DNA of 64,000 bases, taken from the NCBI GenBank assembly GCA_003213695.1, contig QCMO01000001.1:1-64000 (forward strand), given 5' to 3'. Source of the stretch: Pelagibacteraceae bacterium AG-422-C23. GTDB taxonomy: Bacteria; Pseudomonadota; Alphaproteobacteria; Pelagibacterales; Pelagibacteraceae. The notes below the pieces were generated by a model. It did not search any database. It saw only the letters and a program-made list of their open reading frames with translations, and had not been told where the DNA came from. The translations under genes were made by a program, and so were the position numbers. Below are positions 48,069 through 57,174 of this stretch, one piece after another; the stretch's first letter is position 1; each line of letters starts with the position of its first letter.

Positions 48069-49078
48069 CCTTTTCCAATTCTTCTCATAATGTCTTTTTT
48101 TGACAACAATTTATAATATGATCTATTATTGTAATACCAATCAAAAGTTAATTTAATTCCTTGTCTAAAATTTGTCCTCGGGTGCCAACCCAATTTATTC
48201 TTTATTTTATTACTATTTAATGCATATCTTCTATCGTGACCTGGACGATCTTTAACCAATAAAATTTTAACCTTTTTTCCTACTCTAAAATTTTTTTTTG
48301 AAATATTAATTAATTCATTAGAGACTTGTAAATTATTTAAATTTTTATTTGAACCAATGTTGTAAAATTCTCCAATTTTTCCTTTTAAAAAAACTTTCAA
48401 TAAAGCTTCACAATGATCTTTTACATATATCCATTCTCTAGAATTTTTTCCTTTTCCATAAATTGGTAAAGGTTTATTGTTAAGTATGTTGTAAATGAGT
48501 TTGGGTATTAATTTTTCTGGATGTTGTTTTGGTCCATAATTATTTGAACAATTTGTAACTATCGCTGGAATTTTATAAGTTCTTATATATGAGCTTATCA
48601 AATGATCAGATGCAGCTTTGCTAGCAGCGTAAGGTGAACTAGGTCGATAAGGATAATTTTCTGATGATCTACCAGACAATATATCTCCATAAACTTCATC
48701 TGTTGAAATATGAATTAATTTTGATTTATGCTTTTTTGAATAATCTTTAAAGCACTCTAATAAATTAAAAACACCTACAATATTATTATCAATAAAATTT
48801 TTTGGATTTTCAATAGATCTATCCACATGAGTTTCAGCCGCAAGATTAAAAATTGCAGTAGGTTTATATTTGAAAATTATTTTTTTTAGTTTTTTATCTT
48901 TAATATTACACTTTATAAACTTATACTTTTTTGAATTTTTATAATCCTTTGTGTTATAAAAATTTGATGAATAACTTACTTTATCTATGTTAACTACATA
49001 ATATTTTTTCGATATTAGTAAATCGATTAGGTTACTTCCAATAAATCCTAATCCACCAGTAACAAGAATTTTTTTCAT
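48065..49078 (-). CDS. rfbB: dTDP-glucose 4,6-dehydratase
   Basis: ILVTGGLGFIGSNLIDLL, NLAAETHVDRSIENPKNFI, HISTDEVYGD, YAASKAASDHL. Confidence 0.95.
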   Translation of the reverse strand: MKKILVTGGLGFIGSNLIDLLISKKYYVVNIDKVSYSSNFYNTKDYKNSKKYKFIKCNIKDKKLKKIIFKYKPTAIFNLAAETHVDRSIENPKNFIDNNIVGVFNLLECFKDYSKKHKSKLIHISTDEVYGDILSGRSSENYPYRPSSPYAASKAASDHLISSYIRTYKIPAIVTNCSNNYGPKQHPEKLIPKLIYNILNNKPLPIYGKGKNSREWIYVKDHCEALLKVFLKGKIGEFYNIGSNKNLNNLQVSNELINISKKNFRVGKKVKILLVKDRPGHDRRYALNSNKIKNKLGWHPRTNFRQGIKLTFDWYYNNRSYYKLLSKKDIMRRIGKG

Positions 49079-49086
49079 TTTAATTC

Positions 49087-49614
49087 CTAATGACCCGGAA
49101 ACTCAATTAAATTTTCTACTTTATAACCTTTTTTTATTAAATTGTCAGAACCGTTCAAATCAAAAAGATTTATAACAAACATAAAACAGGCAACATTTCC
49201 ACCGGAAATTTCTATTAATTTTGCAGCAGCTTCAGCTGTACCACCCGTTGCAATTAAATCATCAATTACAAGAACTTTATCATCTTTACTAATTGAATCT
49301 TTGTGCACCTCAATAGTTGCAGTTCCATATTCTAATTCAAAATCCACAGAATGGACATCAGCAGGCAATTTATTTTTTTTTCTTAACATTATAAATGGTT
49401 TTTTAAGAATGTAAGAAACAGCAGATGCAAAAACAAATCCTCTTGATTCTATGGCTGCAATTTTACTAAATTCTACTTTTTTTGATTTTTCAACTATTTG
49501 ATCAATAGTTTCAGAAAAGGCTTTTTCGTCTTTAATTAGGGTTGTGATATCTCTAAATAATATACCTTTTTTTGGATAATCAGGAATTGATCTAATAAAG
49601 TCTTTTAAATTCAT
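49087..49614 (-). CDS. apt: Adenine phosphoribosyltransferase
   Basis: IPDYPKKGILFRDITTLI, AIESRGFVFA, VLVIDDLIATGGTAEAA. Confidence 0.95.
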   Translation of the reverse strand: MNLKDFIRSIPDYPKKGILFRDITTLIKDEKAFSETIDQIVEKSKKVEFSKIAAIESRGFVFASAVSYILKKPFIMLRKKNKLPADVHSVDFELEYGTATIEVHKDSISKDDKVLVIDDLIATGGTAEAAAKLIEISGGNVACFMFVINLFDLNGSDNLIKKGYKVENLIEFPGH

Positions 49615-49655
49615 AATTGTTATTTATAAAAGTATAATTAAGTTAATTTTTAGAC

Positions 49656-50528
49656 ATGACAATAAATAAATTAGCAATCATAGGTGGAAGTGGACTTTAT
49701 GATGTTGAAGAATTCAAAAAAAGGGAATTATTGGATCTAAAAACCCCGTGGGGAAAACCTTCTGATCAAATTTTAAAAACAAATTATAATGATAAAGAGG
49801 TCTATTTTTTACCGAGACATGGAAGAGGTCATTTTATTTCTCCATCAAAAATAAACTTTAGAGCAAATATAGACGCTCTAAAGCAATTAGGAGTAACTGA
49901 TATAGTTTCAGTTTCTGCTGTTGGCTCACTTAAAGAAGACCTTCCTCCAGGTAAATTTGTAATTGTTGATCAATTCATAGATCGAACTTTCGCAAGAGAA
50001 AAAACATTTTTTGATAATGAAATAGTAGCTCATGTTTCTATGGCTCATCCAACATCTAATGGTTTAATGAATGCCTGTGAGGAAGCAATTAAAAAAGAAA
50101 AAATAGATTATCAAAGGAATGGAACATACATTGTTATGGAAGGACCACAATTTTCAACATTGGCGGAGTCAAGTTTATATAGATCTTGGAAAGCAGATGT
50201 AATTGGAATGACTAATATGCCTGAAGCAAAATTAGCAAGAGAAGCAGAAATTAGATACGCATCTGTATCCATGGTAACAGATTATGATTGCTGGCACCCA
50301 GATCATGAAAATGTTGATGTTCAACAAGTAATTAAAGTTCTTTTAGGTAATGCTGCTAAAGCTAAAAACATGATTAAAAATTTGATCGAAAATTTTGAAA
50401 AACATATTGATCCAAAAGATCCAACAAATAATTGTCTGGATGTTGCAATTATTACGGCTCCAGAAAAAAGAACAAAAAAGACAATAGAAAAATTAAAAAA
50501 TGTTGCCGGTAGAGTTTTAAATAAATGA
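49656..50528 (+). CDS. mtnP: S-methyl-5'-thioadenosine phosphorylase
   Basis: AIIGGSGLYDVEEF, FLPRHGRGHFISPSKINFRANI, YIVMEGPQFSTLAES, DYDCWH. Confidence 0.95.
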   Translation: MTINKLAIIGGSGLYDVEEFKKRELLDLKTPWGKPSDQILKTNYNDKEVYFLPRHGRGHFISPSKINFRANIDALKQLGVTDIVSVSAVGSLKEDLPPGKFVIVDQFIDRTFAREKTFFDNEIVAHVSMAHPTSNGLMNACEEAIKKEKIDYQRNGTYIVMEGPQFSTLAESSLYRSWKADVIGMTNMPEAKLAREAEIRYASVSMVTDYDCWHPDHENVDVQQVIKVLLGNAAKAKNMIKNLIENFEKHIDPKDPTNNCLDVAIITAPEKRTKKTIEKLKNVAGRVLNK

Positions 50529-51595
50529 GAATTGAAGGTAAAGAATATCGTACTATTTGGTTTGAGAATAATATTGTAAAAATAATAGATCAAACAAAAC
50601 TTCCACATCAATTTATTATAAAGGATTTAAAAACAATAAATGATGCAATAAACGCTATTAAAGTTATGGAAGTGAGAGGCGCACCTTTAATAGGAGCTAC
50701 TGCAGCATATGGATTAGTTTTAGCTATTATTGAAAATAATGATCAGTCATTTTTAAAGAAATCAGCAGAAAGTTTGATAAGCTCAAGACCTACAGCAATT
50801 AATCTAAAATGGGCCGTTGATAGAATGATGAATAAATTATCAGGGGTTAATAGTGATAAAATTTTAGAAATAGCTTTGAATGAAGCAAGAGAAATCTGCG
50901 AAGAGGATATTAAGTTTTGTGAAAATATAGGATTAAATGGACTAAAAATAATTGAAGAAATTTATAATAAAAAAAAAGATACAGTAAATATTTTAACACA
51001 TTGTAATGCGGGTTGGCTTGCCACTATTAATTGGGGAACTGCAACTTCTCCAATTTATCATGCACACAAGAAAGGTATTCCAGTTCATGTTTGGGCTGAT
51101 GAAACTAGACCAAGAAATCAAGGTGCCAATCTAACCTCGTATGAACTTAATGAGGAAGGAATTAAAAATACAATTATTGCTGATAATACTGGTGGGATTT
51201 TAATGCAAAGAGGTGAGATTGATATGTGTATTGTTGGAACAGATAGAACTTTATCTAACGGAGATGTTTGTAATAAAGTAGGAACATATTTGAAAGCACT
51301 TGCAGCCCATGATAACAACATTCCTTTTTATGTGGCGCTACCTAGCTCAACTATTGATTGGGATATCAAAGATCATAAAGAAATTCCTATTGAAAAAAGA
51401 AATTCTGAGGAACTATCTTATATAGAAGGTGTTGATAAGGAAGGAAACATTACAAAAATACAAATTTACCCAAAAAAAAGCAAAGCAATGAACTTAGCAT
51501 TTGATATTACACCTGCAAAATATGTAACTGGATTAATAACTGAAAAAGGTATCTGTGATGCATCAATTGAGGGATTAAAGAAATTATTTAAATGA
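50525..51595 (+). CDS. mtnA: S-methyl-5-thioribose-1-phosphate isomerase
   Basis: VMEVRGAPLIGATAAYGL, ILTHCNAGWLATINWGTATSPIYHAHKKGIPVHVWADETRPRNQGANLT, GTDRTLSNGDVCNKVGTYLKA. Confidence 0.96.
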   Translation: MRIEGKEYRTIWFENNIVKIIDQTKLPHQFIIKDLKTINDAINAIKVMEVRGAPLIGATAAYGLVLAIIENNDQSFLKKSAESLISSRPTAINLKWAVDRMMNKLSGVNSDKILEIALNEAREICEEDIKFCENIGLNGLKIIEEIYNKKKDTVNILTHCNAGWLATINWGTATSPIYHAHKKGIPVHVWADETRPRNQGANLTSYELNEEGIKNTIIADNTGGILMQRGEIDMCIVGTDRTLSNGDVCNKVGTYLKALAAHDNNIPFYVALPSSTIDWDIKDHKEIPIEKRNSEELSYIEGVDKEGNITKIQIYPKKSKAMNLAFDITPAKYVTGLITEKGICDASIEGLKKLFK

Positions 51596-52248
51596 AAAAT
51601 TTAGATCAAAGAAATCAAATTATTGAATTTTCGCTTAAACTAAACTCTACAAATCTTTCACCACTTAGATCTGGAAATATATCTTTAAGAACTACAGAAG
51701 ATAATAAAGATGGTTATTTAATTACCCCATCAGGAAAAAAATATGACTCTCTAATCCCTCAAGATATTGTTTTTATGGGTTTAGATGAAGAATCAGAAAG
51801 AAACGACTCAGTAAATAAACCTTCCTCAGAGTGGAGATTTCATAGAGATATTTATTTAAATAAAAAAGAGGCACAGGCCATTGTTCATGCTCATTCTCCA
51901 CACGCAACGGCTGTATCCTCTCATGGAAAAACAATCCCACCTTTTCATTACATGATTGCACTTGCAGGAGGGGAGGATATTAAATGCGCTGAATATGCAA
52001 CCTTTGGAACAGAAGATCTCTCTAGAAATGTTATTAAAGCATTAGAGGAAAGAACTGCTTGTTTAATGTCAAATCACGGTCAGGTTGCTTTTGGAAAAAA
52101 TTTAGAGGAAGCATTTGAGCTTGCACAAGAAGTAGAAAATATTTGTCATCAATACACTATTGCTCTAAAGTTAGGTCATCCTAAGATTCTTTCATTTGAA
52201 GAAATGAAAAAAGTTTTAGATAAGGCTAAAAATTATAAAAAAGGGTAA
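51592..52248 (+). CDS. Class II aldolase (FucA/Ald2-like)
   Basis: LSPLRSGNISLRT, YLITPSGKKYDSL, PSSEWRFHRDIY, VHAHSPHATAVS, PFHYMIALAGGEDIKCAEYATFGTEDLS. Confidence 0.9.
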   Translation: MKNLDQRNQIIEFSLKLNSTNLSPLRSGNISLRTTEDNKDGYLITPSGKKYDSLIPQDIVFMGLDEESERNDSVNKPSSEWRFHRDIYLNKKEAQAIVHAHSPHATAVSSHGKTIPPFHYMIALAGGEDIKCAEYATFGTEDLSRNVIKALEERTACLMSNHGQVAFGKNLEEAFELAQEVENICHQYTIALKLGHPKILSFEEMKKVLDKAKNYKKG

Positions 52249-52249
52249 G

Positions 52250-53290
52250 ATGATTAAAGTTGGGGAGCATATTACTTTAGATATTATAGGTACAACTAAG
52301 GAATACGATCCTTCAGTTTATGAAAAAGTTATAAATAAGATCGCTAAAGCGGCAGATGTAACTATTTTGAATATTTCAAAATATAAATTTGAACCTCAAG
52401 GGTTTACGATTTTGGCATTATTAGCTGAAAGCCATATAAGTTTTCATACTTTTCCAGAAAAAGGAATTATAAGTTTTGATTTTTTTACATGTGGTAAAAT
52501 AAACCCTTCAATAGCAATTGATATTATTAAGAAAGAATTTGAACATAAGAGAATAGTTAAAAAAGAATTTAATAGAGATACTAGATCTCTTTATCATGAT
52601 ATTTATAGTTCCCCAGGATTACAAAAATCTTACGTTGTAAATGAAGTTTTAGAGGATTTTAATTCAAAAGTCGGTCAACACATTGAAATTTTGGAATTAG
52701 AACAATTCGGAAAATCTTTATTTATTGATGGAGAAATTCAAGTAGCAGCTTCTGATGAACATCTTTATAGCTCAACTTTTGTGGGAGCGGGTTTAAAATT
52801 AAATAAAGATAATGAGAGGGCGGCAATTATTGGTGGAGGAGATGGAGGTGTAGCAAGAGAATGTATTTCAAAAAAATTTAATTTTGTTGACTGGTATGAA
52901 CTTGATCCTGAGGTAGTCGAAGTTTGTAATAAACATTTAGGAAATATTGGAAATAAGGCCACTGAAAAAAATTCAGTTAAATGTGTATGGGGTGATGCAT
53001 TTGAAAGCATTAAATCAGTTAGTGATGATACGTATAATCATATATTTGTTGATTTAAATGATGATCAATTTTGTATTGATTTAGCCGCAAAGAACATGGA
53101 CTCTTTAGTGAGGATTTTGAAACCAAAAGGAGTAATAACAGCTCAGGTCGGAAGCCAAGACAAAAAACCTCTTCAAGTTGAAAATTGGCTTAATGTATTC
53201 AACCACCACTTTGGAAATACCAATTTAGCTAGAGTTTACATACCTAGTTTTGACTGTTCTTGGAATTTTTCTTCTTCAATTAATCACTAA
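52250..53290 (+). CDS. speDE: AdoMet decarboxylase-spermidine synthase fusion
   Basis: N-terminal SpeD ESHISFHTFPEKGIISFDFFTCG; C-terminal SpeE LFIDGEIQVAASDEHLY...AAIIGGGDGGVARE...YELDPEVVEVC. Confidence 0.93.
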   Translation: MIKVGEHITLDIIGTTKEYDPSVYEKVINKIAKAADVTILNISKYKFEPQGFTILALLAESHISFHTFPEKGIISFDFFTCGKINPSIAIDIIKKEFEHKRIVKKEFNRDTRSLYHDIYSSPGLQKSYVVNEVLEDFNSKVGQHIEILELEQFGKSLFIDGEIQVAASDEHLYSSTFVGAGLKLNKDNERAAIIGGGDGGVARECISKKFNFVDWYELDPEVVEVCNKHLGNIGNKATEKNSVKCVWGDAFESIKSVSDDTYNHIFVDLNDDQFCIDLAAKNMDSLVRILKPKGVITAQVGSQDKKPLQVENWLNVFNHHFGNTNLARVYIPSFDCSWNFSSSINH

Positions 53291-53354
53291 TTTTTTCTTT
53301 TTAAATTCTTTAATTTATGAAATACTTATTCATAAATTATTAAAGGAGAAAATA

Positions 53355-54185
53355 ATGAATATAATTAAAAAAACTATATTTTCAGTTCTAGCTTCTTTGT
53401 TAATTATTGGAAACGTTTATGCTTCTGATAAAATAAAAATTGGAACTGAAGGTGCTTATCCTCCATGGAATTCAAAAGATGCCTCAGGTAAATTAATTGG
53501 ATTTGAAGTTGAGTTAGCTTACACACTTTGCAGATATATTGGTAAACAATGTGTAATCGTTGAACAAGACTGGGATGGAATGATACCAGCTCTTATAATG
53601 AGAAAATTTGATGCAATTATGGCTGGAATGTCAATTACTGATGAGAGAAAAAAAGCAATAAGTTTTTCTCAAGGTTATGCTGACGAAGTAGCTTCATTAG
53701 CAGTAATGAAAGGTTCTGATCTAGAAGGAATGAAAACTCCTGCAGGTATTGGTCTTTCAAGTCCTAACAGTGACGCTAAAAAAGCTTTAAAAACTATTAC
53801 AGCAGCACTTGCTGGAAAAACTGTTTGTACACAATCAGGAACTATTCACCAAAACTTTTTAGAGTCAGGTGATGTAGGAAAAGTAAATTTAAGAACTTAT
53901 AAAACTCAAGATGAGGTTAACTTAGATTTAGCTTCTGGAAGATGTGATGTTGCATTAGCTGCAGCAGTTGCTTTTAGTGACTATGCTGAAAAATCAGGAA
54001 AACCAGTTGTGCTTGTTGGTCCAACTTTTTCTGGTGGAGCATTTGGTAATGGTGTTGGAGTTGGTATCAGACAAGATGATACTGAACTTTTAAAAGCATT
54101 TAACAAAGCAATTGATAAAGCAAGAAAGAACGGAGACATTAGTAGAATTGCTACTAAATGGTTCGGTTTTGATGCTTCTATGTAA
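53355..54185 (+). CDS. Amino-acid-type ABC substrate-binding protein
   Basis: Signal peptide; KIKIGTEGAYPPWNSKDASGKLIGFEVELAYTLC, WDGMIPALIMRKFDAIMAGMSITDERKKAISFS; ATG at 53355 after AAAGGAGAAAATA. Confidence 0.92.
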   Translation: MNIIKKTIFSVLASLLIIGNVYASDKIKIGTEGAYPPWNSKDASGKLIGFEVELAYTLCRYIGKQCVIVEQDWDGMIPALIMRKFDAIMAGMSITDERKKAISFSQGYADEVASLAVMKGSDLEGMKTPAGIGLSSPNSDAKKALKTITAALAGKTVCTQSGTIHQNFLESGDVGKVNLRTYKTQDEVNLDLASGRCDVALAAAVAFSDYAEKSGKPVVLVGPTFSGGAFGNGVGVGIRQDDTELLKAFNKAIDKARKNGDISRIATKWFGFDASM

Positions 54186-54193
54186 TTAATTTT

Positions 54194-54227
54194 AGATTTG
54201 GCGACTATATATTATGGTCGCCAATCT
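54194..54227 (+). terminator. Intercistronic hairpin between SBP and permease genes
   Basis: AGA(T)TTGGCGAC-11 nt loop-GTCGCCAATCTTT, ending 2 nt before the permease ATG. Confidence 0.75.
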
Positions 54228-54229
54228 TT

Positions 54230-54922
54230 ATGGAACTTCTCGCATTTGGAAAAACTGGTTGGGGTGATGAACTTTTTATTGCCACTCTAATGACTATAGC
54301 TGTTTCTATAACAGCTATGATAATTGGTTTTTTTTTTGCTTTAATCTTTACTCCACTAAAATTATCAAAAAATAAATTTTTAAATTTCATTGGTAATTCT
54401 TACACCACTGTAATCAGAGGTGTTCCAGAATTATTAGTAATCTACCTTTTCTTTTTTGGAGGAACTGGTGCAGTAATGTATGTGGCGTCAATTTTTGGGT
54501 ATAACGAATATATTGAAATAAATGCATTCGTCACAGGGGCTTTTGCTATTGGAATTATTTCTGGTGCTTATTCAACAGAAGTATTCAGAGGAGCAATTCA
54601 ATCTATCGATAAAGGTCAATTTGAAGCTGCTAAGACTTTAGGACTTAATAAGTTTGGTCAATTTTTTAAGATCATCCTTCCACAAACTTTAAGGTTGGCT
54701 ATCCCAAATTTGAGTAATGTTTGGCAAATAACTCTTAAGGATACTTCTTTAATTTCTGTAACAGGATTGGTTGAAATTATGAGACAATCTTATATCGCTG
54801 CAGGCTCTACTAGAGATCCACTATTCTTTTATTCTTTTGCTGCTGTTTTGTATTTATTATTAACATTTTTAAGTATGAAAATAATAAATAGATTAGAACT
54901 AAAATATAGTAGGGGGTATTAA
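54230..54922 (+). CDS. HisQ-type ABC permease
   Basis: YTTVIRGVPELLVIYLFFFGG, AKTLGLNKFGQFFKIILPQTLRLAIPN. Confidence 0.9.
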   Translation: MELLAFGKTGWGDELFIATLMTIAVSITAMIIGFFFALIFTPLKLSKNKFLNFIGNSYTTVIRGVPELLVIYLFFFGGTGAVMYVASIFGYNEYIEINAFVTGAFAIGIISGAYSTEVFRGAIQSIDKGQFEAAKTLGLNKFGQFFKIILPQTLRLAIPNLSNVWQITLKDTSLISVTGLVEIMRQSYIAAGSTRDPLFFYSFAAVLYLLLTFLSMKIINRLELKYSRGY

Positions 54923-55596
54923 TGGATCTCGAACTCATGATCAACAGTCTACCTAAATTATTAAGTGCAGCTTTGATTACATTGAAACTTTTATCAGTTT
55001 CATTAATTATTGGATTATTCATTGGTTTATTTTTTGCAATTTTAAGATTAAATAAAAGTATTTTTGTTAACAAATTTGCTTATTGTTATTCATATATTTT
55101 TAGAGGAACACCATTATTAGTTCAGATATTCATTATCTATTTTGGGTTAGGTCAAATTGAATATTTAAGATCAACCTTTTTATGGGTAATCTTAAAAGAA
55201 CCATACTGGTGTGCTATCATTGCTTTTGCTTTAAATACAGGAGCTTATACCTCAGAAATTTTAAGGTCTGCTTTTCAAACAATTAAGCCTGGTATAATTG
55301 AAGCTGGCAAAAGTTTAGGTATTTCAAGTAATATAATTTTTTATAAAATACAGATACCAATTGCTATTAGACAGTCTCTTCCAGCATACGGTAACGAAAT
55401 CATCTTAATGATGAAAGGCACATCTTTAGCAAGCACAGTAACTATCATGGATTTAACAGGTGTTGCAAAATATATTATTTCAACGACATTCAAACCTGTT
55501 GAAGTTTTTATCGTTGCTGGAAGTATATATCTGTTTATGACTTTTATAATTCATAATCTGATTAAATTTTTAGAAAAAAAATATAGCTTTAATTAA
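54922..55596 (+). CDS. HisM-type ABC permease
   Basis: YIFRGTPLLVQIFIIYFGLG, AGKSLGISSNIIFYKIQIPIAIRQSLPAYGNE. Confidence 0.9.
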   Translation: MDLELMINSLPKLLSAALITLKLLSVSLIIGLFIGLFFAILRLNKSIFVNKFAYCYSYIFRGTPLLVQIFIIYFGLGQIEYLRSTFLWVILKEPYWCAIIAFALNTGAYTSEILRSAFQTIKPGIIEAGKSLGISSNIIFYKIQIPIAIRQSLPAYGNEIILMMKGTSLASTVTIMDLTGVAKYIISTTFKPVEVFIVAGSIYLFMTFIIHNLIKFLEKKYSFN

Positions 55597-56744
55597 AGAA
55601 CTACCAAATCTATTTTTTGTTTACCTAGTCTTTCATTACCCTTATCCGTTACTAAATAAGTTTCACCTAAATTCATAGCAAGCTGGTTATCAGAATCCAT
55701 AAGTATCATATGCATAAAAAAAACATTTCCAGGTTGAATAATATAAGGATTGCCAGTGTATAGCATTGGCCAATCCATCCAATTAGGTGAAAAAGTTGAA
55801 CCCAATGAATAACCACATGCATTCATTCTTGCTTCTTTATAACCCAGATTATCAAATGTTTTTGCGTGTACATCAAAAACTTCTCCAACATTATTTCCAG
55901 GTTTCAGTTTTTCCTCACAATTTTTTAAAGCTTCAACACATGCCTCGTGCATCTTAATATGTTTTGGATCAGGTTTACCAATAGGGATAGTTCTAAACAT
56001 TGCTGAGTGATAATGCTTGTAAGTACCTGCCCATTCAATACTTAGCTGATCTTGATTTGATAGATTTCTTTTTTCAGCTTGGTATCTACATAAAAGCGCG
56101 TTGTGTCCTGATCCAATAATATATTCATTAGCTGGGTAATCTCCTCCACCTTCTAAAACTGCTTTTTGCATTTCAGCTAAAATTTTAGCTTCAGAAGCGC
56201 CAGCTTTAGTATGCCTCCAAGCTTCATCTAATGCTTTATCTGCCAATTCTGCTGCTTTTTTAACATAGACAATTTCTTCATGAGATTTAATTACTCTTAA
56301 TTTTGTAATTAGTTCTGATTGATCGTTTACTTCACAATAATCTTTTAAAGACTCGTTTAATCGCAATGCATTGCGTCCAGTCATTCCATAAGCTTCATAT
56401 TCAATTCCAATTTTTTTTCCTTTCAAAGAAAGTTCATCTAAAATAATCTTGAGATCAACTGTTGGGTTTGATCCATCTTTATCAACCCAAATTCTAATAT
56501 CTTCAATATTAGAAGTATTCTGTGCCTGTCTTAAATCAGGAGCTCTTGTTAAAAGAATTGTATTACCATTTTTATCCAAAACTAAAGTTTGAAAAAAAAC
56601 ATAGCCGAAAGTATCGTATCCAGTGAGCCAGTACATAGATTCTTGCCTAAACATCAATAGAGCATCAAGCTCTTGTTCTTTCATTGATTTAAGAATACTA
56701 GTTTTTCTTTTTGAAAATTCCTCTTTTGAAAAATGAAGTGCCAT
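55593..56744 (-). CDS. M24 family peptidase/creatinase-like protein (Xaa-Pro type)
   Basis: MYWLTGYDTFGYVFFQTLVL, VIKSHEEIVYVKKAAELADKALDEAW, IGSGHNALLCRY, LAMNLGETYLVTDKG. Confidence 0.83.
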   Translation of the reverse strand: MALHFSKEEFSKRKTSILKSMKEQELDALLMFRQESMYWLTGYDTFGYVFFQTLVLDKNGNTILLTRAPDLRQAQNTSNIEDIRIWVDKDGSNPTVDLKIILDELSLKGKKIGIEYEAYGMTGRNALRLNESLKDYCEVNDQSELITKLRVIKSHEEIVYVKKAAELADKALDEAWRHTKAGASEAKILAEMQKAVLEGGGDYPANEYIIGSGHNALLCRYQAEKRNLSNQDQLSIEWAGTYKHYHSAMFRTIPIGKPDPKHIKMHEACVEALKNCEEKLKPGNNVGEVFDVHAKTFDNLGYKEARMNACGYSLGSTFSPNWMDWPMLYTGNPYIIQPGNVFFMHMILMDSDNQLAMNLGETYLVTDKGNERLGKQKIDLVVL

Positions 56745-56752
56745 TAATAAAT

Positions 56753-57142
56753 TTAATAACTTGTGTATTCTTTTATTTCTTTAATAACAGATCCAGTATG
56801 ATTATTAATTTCTAATTTAATTTTTGCTCGATCATCATTTAAAAAATGAATATCTCTTGAAAGTTTTATAAATTTTTCTCCAAAATTTTTATCTTTTTCA
56901 CATTGTCTTTTATCATCTTCAATAACCCACAGCTTAGCATTAATTTCTTTTAAAGACTGAAAAAGGTCATTTAACTTATTATCAGACTTTACATTACTAT
57001 CTAATTGATTTTTTAAAATTGAATGTTCATTTGATATAAATTTTAATTTATCCGGATCTTTAATTTTTACCTGTTTGATCTCTAAAATTGAAATCTTGTC
57101 TAAAAGCTCTCCAACTGAAACTTCAACTATAATTTTATTCAT
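56753..57142 (-). CDS. DUF6165-like hypothetical protein
   Basis: VEVSVGELLDKISILEIKQVKIKD...LWVIEDDKRQCEKDKNFGEKFIKLSRDIHFLNDDRAKIKLEIN. Confidence 0.6.
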   Translation of the reverse strand: MNKIIVEVSVGELLDKISILEIKQVKIKDPDKLKFISNEHSILKNQLDSNVKSDNKLNDLFQSLKEINAKLWVIEDDKRQCEKDKNFGEKFIKLSRDIHFLNDDRAKIKLEINNHTGSVIKEIKEYTSY

Positions 57143-57174
57143 AAATTTAAATACTGTGCTATCTTGTTACAAAT

